Shown: piece after piece, positions 21,311 through 30,869 of the stretch
How the letters are laid out: each line of letters begins with the position of its first letter
Numbering within the stretch: the stretch's first letter is position 1
Source: Blattamonas nauphoetae
Lineage: Eukaryota; Preaxostyla; Oxymonadida
Direction of reading: 5' to 3'
Length of the DNA: 64,000 bases
NCBI GenBank assembly: GCA_033064195.1
Contig: JARBJD010000111.1
Span: 1-64,000 of the forward strand
Translations under genes and position numbers: made by a program
Notes under the pieces: generated by a model
What the model saw: only the letters and a program-made list of their open reading frames with translations
Told to the model about the DNA's origin: nothing
Databases searched by the model: none

Positions 21311-23496
21311 CAGCTCGACTAGTTCTGAAATGCATTTTAATTTTTCAGAAATAGATTTTAATTATTCAGAAATGAACATAATTGTTCAGAAATGTACTTT
21401 AATTTTTCAGAAATGAACATAATTGTTCAGAAATGAACAGTGATTCTTCCCAAATGAACAGTGATTTTTCTGAAATGAATACTAATTTTCATAAATGAAG
21501 GATCAAAATGAGTTGTCCAGATGCAATTTAGAAGCTATATTCAGGCTTCTGAAAAATGAAAAAGGTTGATCGGACCCTTAAATTGTCTAAAAAATTACGC
21601 GTAGCCATTTCCAATTGCGACATCAGATGATAAACGGAGAAGATTTTTCTGGAAAATCATCGCGAAATTTCATGGAACGCTCCTTTTCTCTCATCGATGA
21701 TGAATCTGAGACTGACGAGTCTCAAAACTCATCGATCACCGAAAGACAAATACAATACCAATCTCTCAACGAATCGGATGGATGGTTCTTTGGTGATGAA
21801 GTTGTTGATTGTGAATCTGGGATGGAAAGTCAGCAGGATGGGCTTCTCACAGGCGGATTCAGTCAGGATTTTATTCGAACAAGTCTCAAACGATCGAAAG
21901 ATGAACTTCGAAGACTCTTGCCAGAAAGAATTGAAGCAGTTGATAGTGCAAGCCCACCTGAACCTCTTCTTCCACAAGATCCTCATGAGTTTGTTGAACT
22001 ACCAGCTCCTCAGAAGATGAAACGTGGTCGTCCAACTTCTCGTCCTGCCCCAAAGCCCCGACGATCATACACCATTCTCACGCCTCGTGAACGCGAATTG
22101 GTCCTCGATGAAGTGAAGGAAGGGAAGAAGTACGATTTGATTGTCGAAAAGTGGAACATCTCGAAAGGAACAATCAACAACATCGCATCTGGAAAACCTG
22201 CTCCCAAGCCTCGTGGGGGAGCAGTCTATCGAAAAAATCACTCCAGAAATTTCACGATCAATGAATGATGCAATTCTTCAAAACCCACTCTTGAAGGGAG
22301 AAGAACTCAAAACTCTCGTCGAGGAGAATCATGGAACATCGGTTGCAGTGTCGACAATCAATGCTCACCTAACTTCACCAAAATGGTGGAACACGGGTGT
22401 ACAAAGTTCACTGTGAAGAAAGTCGAACTGCTCCAACACGAACGCAATTCGGAGGAAACAAAGGACGCGAGACTCGACTATCTTCAGCGATACGCAACAA
22501 CATTCTCTCAAGGTGGATTTGCTGTCTACATCGACGAAACTTCCTTCAACAAGACCTGCTTCCAAAATCAAGGTCGTGCTCCAATCGGTCAGCGTTGCCT
22601 TCAACGAGTTCGTCGATTGCAAACGGAAAATCTCACTGCAATCACAGCGATCTCTGAAGCGTGGGGTGTTGTTCATGTGACGTGGGTTCAAGGAACTGTG
22701 TCTGCTCTTGAATTCCAACATTTCCTCCTCTCACTTTTTGAGTCCCTTCAAAGAAGAACGAATGAAAGCTGCACACTGATTATGGACAATGTTGGCTTGC
22801 ACAAGACGGATGAGGTGAAAGAGCTCATCAGATCGAAAAATTACACAACTCTGTTCACTCCACCAAATTCATGTGAGTTGAATCCGATCGAGTACGTCTT
22901 TGGCATGTGGAAAGGTGGGAGTTCGATTCCTTCTCATGTCAGAACAGAGGATCAACTGCGGATTCATCTTTCGGAATCTCTCAGTGCAATTCCTCATCGG
23001 AAGATATCCGCGGCCATCAGATTTGTGTCTCTCAGACTTCATCCAATTGTCGCTCGCCGAGGTGATTTGGCTCTCAATCGAACACAAGAACAGTTCAACC
23101 GCGATTCGAACGGCCCACATGCTCCAAGTCCGCAAGCAATCATGCCACCAGACCACGGACCACGAGTGGAAGAACCTGAAGAATAAACTGCTTCATCAAT
23201 AATTCACCACACAAGAGTGTTTCCCTTCGTTCTGTCAGTCTTTTCTAAAACGAGTGGTCTCAAAAATAAATCCGAAAAAGTGCCGTTCATTTCTGAACAA
23301 TCACTGTTCATTTCCGAATAATCATTGTTCATTTCAGAAAAATCACTGTTCATTTACGAATAATTCATGTTCATTTCTGAAAAATTAAAATTCATTTCTG
23401 AACAATCATGTTCATTTCTGAACAATCAAAACACATTTCTGAACAATTATGTTCATTTCTGAATAATTAAAATACAATTCAGAACTAGTCGAGCTG
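21311..23496 (+). mobile_element. Tc1/mariner element, copy 2
   Basis: 2,186 bp, nearly identical to copy 1 and bounded by TA at 21309-21310 and 23497-23498. The left arm lacks one repeat unit relative to copy 1. The near identity indicates a recent jump or duplication. Confidence 0.9.
21615..23186 (+). pseudogene. Tc1/mariner transposase, copy 2 (frame-shifted)
   Basis: Same protein as copy 1 but with one base missing in an A-run just upstream of the copy 1 start region, one extra A at about 22231-22237 and one A fewer at about 22379-22383. The second and third change restore the frame, so only about 50 residues in the DNA-binding region are altered in the open parts (21615-22268 and 22383-23186). 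DDE motifs are intact. A few substitutions separate it from copy 1, for example around 22744-22755. All three indels are in A-runs, so sequencing error is a possible cause. Confidence 0.85.
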
Positions 23497-23517
23497 TATT
23501 GTTCAGAAATGAACATA

Positions 23518-24836
23518 CAGCTAAACTAGTTCTGAAATGAAGAAGAATAGTTCAGAAATGAAAATGATTGTTCAGAAATGAAGAGGAATTGTTCAGAAGT
23601 GAAAATGATTGTTCAGAAATGAAGAGGAATAGTTCAGAAATGAAAATGATTGTTCAGAAATGAAGAGGAATAGTTCAGAAATGAAAATGATTGTTCTGAA
23701 ATGAAGAAGAATAGTTCAGAAATGAAAATGATTGTTCAGAAATGAAGAGGAATTGTTCAGAAGTGAAAATGATTGTTCAGAAATGAAAAATGATTGTTCA
23801 GAAATGAAGAAGAATAATTCAGAAATGAAAACAAATAATTCAGAAATGAAAGGCAAATTCAACAGGCCTGAAAGACAACAACAATTCGAAAATCCCTTCT
23901 TTTCTATTGAAAGAACAGTTCCTCAAAAGCTCAAAGTCAAAACAAATTCGTTCTCGTGGTGTCAGAAATAAGTCCCGTCTCACATTAAAACGGTGTGGTT
24001 TGCATCAGAATCTCAACAAAAGACTCACACAGAAGGACATACTGCATGCTGAAGCGTTTATTGTTGAAAAAACTTGAATGTTTGAAATAGTGCTATGCGA
24101 AACTCGCTTTTCATTCTGAACCCGCACACACGCCCATTTTGTCATAGTAATACATGTGGTCAGACAAAACGAAGTGACAACAATACCTGAAAACAGGTGT
24201 TGAGAATCCGAATCTTCTGAACCAGAGAACAGATCTTCACCAACTTTTGCATGACTCACATCAGAACAATTAGAAATCAAAAAGTTATAAATGTGAAACA
24301 TCTCACAAACTGTTCTCGAATGGATAGTGGTGAAGATTGGTCAACTCGCTGAAATACTATCGTAGTTGTGCAGGTTTAGGGAAAATGCGCTGGTTTTTCA
24401 TGGCGCTTTGACTAGACAAATTCCCAGCTGTCCGTATGGATGAACCTGATGTATAATTTTCTCTCACTCTTTGATCTTTGACATTCGAATTTGAGATATT
24501 TCTTCGTGATCTGTTCGTTGAATTTGTATTTAGTGGAATGTAGGAGCAACGTCAGTACATCCGAGAACCTTTTCTCAGTGGTTGCATGGAGATTCCTGAC
24601 TTGTTTTCATTTCTGAATTATTCTTCTTCATTTCTGAACAATCATTTTTCATTTCTGAACAATTCTTCTTCATTTCTGAACAATCATTTTCATTTCTGAA
24701 TTATTCCTCTTCATTTCTGAACAATCATTTTCATTTCTGAACTATTCTTCTTCATTTCTGAACAATCATTTTCATTTCTGAACTATTCTTCTTCATTTCA
24801 GAACTATTTTTCTTCATTTCAGAACAAGTCTACCTG
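23518..24836. mobile_element. non-autonomous relative of the Tc1 element, copy B2
   Basis: 1,319 bp, TA-flanked. Core 23850-24603 is nearly identical to that of B1; the left tandem array is only about 330 bp. A 17-base remnant (TTGTTCAGAAATGAACA) with TA at each side separates it from copy 2. Confidence 0.85.
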
Positions 24837-24857
24837 TATTGTTCAGAAATGAACATA

Positions 24858-26096
24858 CAGCTAAACTAGTTCTGAAATGAAGAAGAATAGTTCAGAAATG
24901 AAAATGATTGTTCAGAAATGAAGAGGAATTGTTCAGAAGTGAAAATGATTGTTCAGAAATGAAGAGGAATAGTTCAGAAATGAAAATGATTGTTCAGAAA
25001 TGAAGAAGAATTGTTCAGAAATGAAAAATGATTGTTCAGAAATGAAAAATGATTGTTCAGAAATGAAGAAGAATAATTCAGAAATGAAAACAAATAATTC
25101 AGAAATGAAAAGCAAATTCAACAGGCCTGAAAGACAACAACAATTCGAAAATCCCTTCTTTTCTATTGAAAGAACAGTTCCTCAAAAGCTCAAAGTCAAA
25201 ACAAATTCGTTCTCGTGGTGTCAGAAATAAGTCCCGTCTCACATTAAAACGGTGTGGTTTGCATCAGAATCTCAACAAAAGACTCACACAGAAGGACATA
25301 CTGCATGCTGAAGCGTTTATTGTTGAAAAAACTTGAATGTTTGAAATAGTGCTATGCGAAACTCGCTTTTCATTCTGAACCCGCACACACGCCCATTTTG
25401 TCATAGTAATACATGTGGTCAGACAAAACGAAGTGACAACAATACCTGAAAACAGGTGTTGAGAATCCGAATCTTCTGAACCAGAGAACAGATCTTCACC
25501 AACTTTTGCATGACTCACATCAGAACAATTAGAAATCAAAAAAGTTATAAATGTGAAACATCTCACAAACTGTTCTCGAATGGATAGTGGTGAAGATTGG
25601 TCAACTCGCTGAAATACTATCGTAGTTGTGCAGGTTTAGGGAAAATGCGCTGGTTTTTCATGGCGCTTTGACTAGACAAATTCCCAGCTGTCCGTATGGA
25701 TGAACCTGATGTATAATTTTCTCTCACTCTTTGATCTTTGACATTCGAATTTGAGATATTTCTTCGTGATCTGTTCGTTGAATTTGTATTTGGTGGAATG
25801 TAGGAGCAACGTCAGTACATCCGAGAACCTTTTCTCAGTGGTTGCATGGAGATTCCTGACTTGTTTTCATTTCTGAATTATTCTTCTTCATTTCTGAACA
25901 ATCATTTTTCATTTCTGAACAATTCTTCTTCATTTCTGAACAATCATTTTCATTTCTGAATTATTCCTCTTCATTTCTGAACAATCATTTTCACTTCTGA
26001 ACAATTCCTCTTCATTTCTGAACAATCATTTTCATTTCTGAACTATTCTTCTTCATTTCAGAACTATTTTTCTTCATTTCAGAACAAGTCTACCTG
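24858..26096. mobile_element. non-autonomous relative of the Tc1 element, copy B3
   Basis: 1,239 bp, TA-flanked. The left array is about 250 bp. The core (about 25108-25863) is nearly identical to B1 and B2, with an extra A at about 25540. The same 17-base spacer separates it from B2. Its right TA joins back to the outer element's arm. Confidence 0.85.
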
Positions 26097-26901
26097 TAAT
26101 TGTTCAGAAATGTATTTTAATTATTCAAAAATGAACAGGAATTATTCATGTATGAATAGAGATTTTTCTGAAATGAACAGTGATTGTTCGTAAATGAACA
26201 GTCCTTTTACATGCATATTTTTTCGACGACACATTTTACAAGAGGTTGAAAGAACGGATGGAACTCCATTTAAATGACCACTGTCATATATCGTCAGGTA
26301 ATCGCACTGAGAGATTTTGAATTATATAAGATAAATGGTTGTTCTCATCTCAGAAGAGACCTACTTACTCTCCCGGGCCATAGTTCCAAAGTTTTCTTTA
26401 ATCGGGTTCAGTTCACAGGTATTTTGACAGACGAGGAGCTAAAATCTGGTTTTTTGCGACATAGAATTCCACCATGACAAAAATCAACCAACATCTACTC
26501 TGTCTTACTCGTGGTTTTCATCATTTCTTATGAAAAGAGCACAAAAAATTGAACTCCAACACTGAAGGACATTGTCCAGGATAGTGCACGATAATTCCAC
26601 TTCGAAAACCAATGATCATCACCGATGACGACGATGAGATCGCCTCGATATTCTCATGTTGAGTTTAAAGTCGAGAATGAATCACAAATCTGAACACAGA
26701 GAGAGGCCGTTCAATTCTGAATAATCACTGTTCATTTCAGAATAATCGCTGTTCATTTCTGAAAAATCTCTGTTCATTTATGAACTATCATGTTCATTTC
26801 TGAACAATTAAAATACATTTCTGAACAATTATGTTCATTTCTGAAATATTAAAATACATTTCTGAAAAATTAAAATACAATTCAGAACTAGTCTACCTGT
26901 A

Positions 26902-27695
26902 GTTTTTGAACAGGTGTTGCAGCAACATGATGTATTATCTGGCTACAAATCTTACAAAACTTTGATGAAACAGCCAACGTCATTCCCCTCTCTTCTCGTG
27001 ATCTTGCTTCACTACTCTCTGTATAAGACACAAGGACAATGACGCGATGTGTGCCTTCTGCTGTGCCAGCGTGACATTTGGATATGTGGGGAACGACCAG
27101 GAAGGAAACGAATGGAACAGTCGACATGGGTGAGAATTTTTGATGTCATAAAAAAGTTCGATTTCATATTTTGGAATCTCGTCCTATCACACCGCAGAGA
27201 TAGTCATTGTCCATTCTCAATGATTCGTTGGAGACACCATTCAACATCCTTCTCGTGTAACCAGACCAGATACTGGCACGAGGGACTAGCCTCGTTTTTT
27301 GATTCGAGTCCTCGAACTTTTTTATGATGTCAAAAAGTCTGACCCACATACTGCCATTATTTACACTGCAGCTGCGTGTGGACGCTTCCACTCATCTCAT
27401 GGTGACAGGCGTGCGACCCAATTGGACCCCCACCCTCCTCTTTTTACAACCTTGATATTGAATTGTGGTCCATCATCACAAAGACACAGATCAGCGATTG
27501 TGAAGCCATCACTCGTCGTGTTCAGACAGGTTTTGGCTCTAATGTGTGACGTTCTTTTTGATTTTACCCTCTTTCCTCGTTTTAGACCTTATATTGTTGA
27601 CATATTGCCGAACACAAATCCACAGCTGAACAACACCCTTCCTCTCACTATATTCTATCCATTGATCTGTTTTTGTTCTAAATCATTGTTTCTCG
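26902..27695. other. right-hand interior of the 12.26-kb element
   Basis: No gene is recognised. Small frames run in several phases with no motif. It contains the palindromic mini-element at 27127-27346. Composition is similar to flanking host DNA. Confidence 0.4.
27127..27346. mobile_element. 220-bp palindromic mini-element
   Basis: TGGGTGAGAATTTTTGATGT at the left and the complement of TGGGTCAGACTTTTTGACAT at the right continue together through a shared ATAAAAAAGTTCGA, giving arms of about 35 bp. No coding capacity. The flanks do not show a clear target duplication. A MITE is the simplest reading. Confidence 0.5.
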
Positions 27696-27897
27696 TCATT
27701 TCTCTCTCTGTTCGCACCCTTTTATGTGATTCGCAAAACTGATCAATTGACACCTCCGCCCTCGGAGGTGTCCAAGATCTGGTGGTGTCCAAATTCTGGT
27801 TTTTAAGAACTTAAAAGTGTCCAAATTCTGGTGGAAAATCTCAGGTGTCAAAATTCTGGTGAATTCGATCAAAAGTGTCCAAAAATTTGCGCACCTC
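27696..27897 (-). repeat. right terminal inverted repeat of the 12.26-kb element
   Basis: Complement of 15638-15839 with a handful of differences, most of them in the outermost 55 bases. The hairpin and the spaced GGACAC units are conserved. Confidence 0.9.
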
Positions 27898-27906
27898 GAA
27901 CACGCA
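27898..27906. repeat. 9-bp target-site duplication of the 12.26-kb element, right copy
   Basis: GAACACGCA, identical to 15629-15637, lying directly outside the right TIR in MMPL coding sequence. Confidence 0.88.
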
Positions 27907-28438
27907 GATTTGTATTCGGAATCAAACATCTTGTGAAGGACTTCAAAATCCTGAGCGAGTTTCTTTCCCACATGTTCGAACTCAATGACGATAATAGGTG
28001 AATGTCCATTCAGAGAGATCGTTGATGCTTGCATAACCATGTTGTCGGATAAACAGGACCCCATTAGCGGGGTGTGAAGAAGTTGGGCCTTATCATCGGC
28101 TTCAGAGCGTTCAATTCTGGTCTCAAATTGCACAGAAAAGGCTTCAAGGCAATGAACATCAAGGATAGAGCTGTTGTCGCGGGCATGGAAAAATGCGTAA
28201 GCAAGGCCTTGCTGTGGGTGGAAAGGGAACAATCTTCCAAAATTTTGTGACGTTCGAGTCCTTATGTTCCTCTCGGTGCATCAATCGCATTCGTTATTTT
28301 AGAATAGTAACAAAACGAGAGATGAAACTGGGCGAAGAGTTTTGGACCAAAAACACATCCAGCGGCAAAGAGAATAATCCAAACAAGAATGATTGGAATT
28401 CGACAACTGGAAATGACTTTCAGAGATCGTTGTAACAT
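27898..28438 (-). pseudogene. 5' part of the MMPL-type membrane protein gene
   Basis: Start at 28436-28438 (MLQRSLKVISSCRIPIILVW), a first membrane helix. An intron of about 57 nt (GTTTCATC to CCGAGAG) joins to NIRTRTSQNFGRLFPF and on to SIIVIEFEHVGKKLA-like extracytoplasmic sequence, ending DSEYKSACS at the junction with the 12.26-kb element. Removing the element and one 9-mer makes it continuous with 15628 downwards. An apparent short extension past the junction is only transposon sequence. Confidence 0.75.
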
Positions 28439-28840
28439 GATTAGGCCATCCTAAATCAAAATTGACACGATTTGAAATGTCAGGCCTAGCAGATGTCTAC
28501 GACCAGATTTCATCCGCATTCATGTATATTGATCCAGCTCGTCCAAATTCCGGACACATTTTCCCAGTAATCAACCTGTCAGAAGCTTTTTCTTTGAGAT
28601 GAGAATAGCTTCTTACACATCAATGGCCACGAATCAACAACTCGAAAAAGAAATGGGAACAACAAAAAGAATGAATCTGGAAGAGGCGCCTGCTGAAACG
28701 ACACAATTTCAGAGATTCTTGAGAGATTTCTCTCCTCAATTCACCACAAGGAAGTGACATGAAGAAATCTGGGAGGCAAGTCATTCAGACTCCTTCTTTT
28801 TGTAATAGTGAATCGACGGCGCTGTTTTCCCAATCCTCCT
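28439..28840. other. intergenic, possibly 5' region of the MMPL gene and of the WD-like gene
   Basis: No open frame of useful length and no repeat. It is the divergent gap between the minus-strand MMPL start and the plus-strand block beginning near 28850. Confidence 0.4.
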
Positions 28841-28849
28841 TGTGCTTCA

Positions 28850-30520
28850 ATTTGAGAGAGGATTGTTGGAGATTGTGATAGGGCAGTTTCTCGCCCGCTG
28901 TATTTGGACAATTATGAATGTGGGATTGTTGTGATTGATCTTCTTCGATCGACATTTCAGTATGTTCGACAAATCAGCACCATTCGAGATGTTGCTTTCT
29001 CATTGTTTGTTTGACCTCCCTCTTCATCATTTCTTCTCTTATTGTGAGCTATTCATCCTTTTATTCTTGTGAAAGAACCAAAACAGTCTTCGGTGGACGA
29101 GATTTCAGCAGAGACTGCTTCAAACAACGAATTTGGGGGCGATCCTCATCTGGAAAAGTCAACTGCGAAGTGTCGTTTCGTCAACAATGGTCGATATCCG
29201 GTCCCAAAGTTTCTTAATGCGTATGTCTCGTTCTCAATAAAACATCTCTGAGATCATTTTTTCCATAGATGCTTGGGGGTTCCGTTTTCGCGTTCGAGTC
29301 AGTTTTGACCGCCAAACCCAAAATCGTATTTAGCTGTAAGCTGAGTCAAACACTCTCTGTCATGCTGGTTTTGATAAATAATCTTTCCACAATTGCCGAA
29401 ATTTTCTGTATATGCTATTATTTATCGAAATGCACGACAAACTTTTTTCTCATTGTTTCATCTCCTGGACTTCGGAAATCGAATTTTCACAGCTCAACCA
29501 AAGGATTCATGCTATTTATATTGATTCGGTTGGGTCATCCTCGTCCAGTTTTCGACATCTGTTCAGCAGAATTTGTTTAAATGCCGAATTACACTCCAAA
29601 CATTTCGACATTGTTCCTCTTCTATCTTTGGGTACTTCTCACCAAGGCTCGATGAACACTGCTTTTGGTCCGCATGTATTCGAATTGGTCCAACTTCATG
29701 CCTCCCAATTTGTTATTCAATCTGAAATCGTCTCACATAATTCGATCAGTGATTTTCTGGTTTGTCCGACCTTCAAACCAATGCAAGATGGTCGGATGCG
29801 CTTTTCACGGATGTGTGGGTTCGTCAGTGCTCAATATTTGTCTGATTACCATCGGATGGATCGACGCCTCGCAGCGGAAGCTCATCCAAGACGTCTCAAT
29901 CATTCCGAAGAATGCGCAGTCGAAAACACAGCTCGTCAGCATCTCCCCTCCCACCCTCATTCGCTTCGTGTTTATGCAAGCATCTCAAACTCCTCCTGTC
30001 ACTCTCGACGAGAAGAGCATCGTGTGTTCTTTTGAAGCTGCATCTGGAAGTCTCCTCGTATCGTTGGAAGCGCCGTCTGCAGGCACAATCATCGCTGCGT
30101 CTCTGTGTGCTCGGATTGACATGCTCGTCGTTGCAACAAGTGGTGGGATGGTTTTGGCGTGGAATGTCTTCACTGCCACGCTGATGCTCAGCCTGGACAG
30201 GCGAAAGGAAAGAGTGTCTGTGGACAGCACAAACGACATCATGCCCTCATCCAGACACATCCAACTGTAGACACACCACTCAACAAGCGATATTCCTGCC
30301 ATCCACCGCATGATTCCCATCCACGCCCACAGCACAACTGGCCGTGTTGTGTGTGTCGGCCCTCGGTCGTTGGTCTCGATTCTGAATGCTTGCAGTACCG
30401 CACTCACAGATTCCTCGCAAGCCCCGCAATCTGCTCAGAAAGAAGGCTAGCTGTGGAGAGAGATGTCTCGCGAGTGGCATTCGAAACGGGCTTTACTAAA
30501 TGTCCGACTACAATTGCTAA
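28850..30520 (+). pseudogene. decaying gene, probably beta-propeller (WD-like)
   Basis: Exon-like pieces in three plus frames: RPLYLDNYECGIVVIDLLRS (about 28900-28960), an intron to GAAAG near 29067, SVDEISAETASNNEFGGDP, a clear 49-nt intron (GTATGTCTCG to CCATAG at 29221-29268), then GGSVFAFESVLTAKPKIVFS. Later KSIVCSFEAASGSLLVSLEA and VVATSGGMVLAWNVFTATLM are typical propeller-blade strands. Frame changes without introns near 29410 and 30270 point to decay. The protein family cannot be named. Confidence 0.4.
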
Positions 30521-30869
30521 ATGAACGACTTGGAGTTCAAGGTTCAAATCCCCTTCAGTTTTACTTTTTATTTTCCTTTTTTGAAACTATTCTTCTCGTC
30601 GTGAAACACTGTTTACTGAAGAGAGAAGTCAAAGAGGAAAGTGGCACGCGAGGATGCAATGATCTGGCCCGTTATGAATTATTGTCTTGGACTGTTGAAC
30701 ACTGGAGAGCCCCAATGACGTGTGAAAAGGACTTTACTCACTCGATGTGTGTTTGTTTCACCGTTTTGCAACTTTTGTATCTTATCCGATCCTCAGGTTC
30801 CTTGTCTCCTTCGACAAACAGAAAGACCAAAACAAACAAGATGATGAAACAATCCATCGTCCGCTAATA

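Larger units (their letters stand above)
17359..26899. mobile_element. outer Tc1/mariner-type non-autonomous element holding a nest of relatives
   Basis: Left end CAGCTAGACTAGTTCTGAAT (17359) and right end TTCAGAACTAGTCTACCTG (ends 26899) are inverted copies. TA flanks both (17357-17358 and 26900-26901), the Tc1/mariner duplication. Only about 70 bases of its left arm (17359-17427) and about 800 bases on the right (26099-26899) are its own; the rest was inserted later at a TA in its left arm. Its own right part contains short copies of TTCAGAAATGAACA-type units and no coding sequence beyond a 67-residue frame at 26274-26477 of unknown meaning. Confidence 0.75.
15638..27897. mobile_element. 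12.26-kb TIR element with 9-bp target duplication, inserted in the MMPL gene
   Basis: The ends are inverted repeats of about 202 bp (15638-15839 and 27696-27897), about 95% alike. The 9 bases GAACACGCA lie directly outside both ends (15629-15637 and 27898-27906). On the minus strand the MMPL frame reads DSEYKSACS up to the right junction and continues S-P-A-E-R-A-Q at the left junction, so element plus one 9-mer is exactly what was added. Inside are a few host-like exons near the left end, a 9.5-kb nest of Tc1/mariner-type elements, and a palindromic mini-element near the right end. No Mutator-type transposase is recognised. Without the nest the element would be about 2.7 kb. The superfamily call (Mutator-like) is inferred from TIR length and duplication size. 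Confidence 0.85.

Noticed and set aside
20234-25230. Small proteins made of repeated KNNSEMK / NDCSEMK units
   Set aside because: They are translations of the tandem array units in the B elements and change with array phase. Not genes.
30530-30570. A tRNA-like GGTTCAAATCC motif
   Set aside because: No fitting T-stem beyond two pairs, no acceptor or anticodon stem in the preceding 75 bases.
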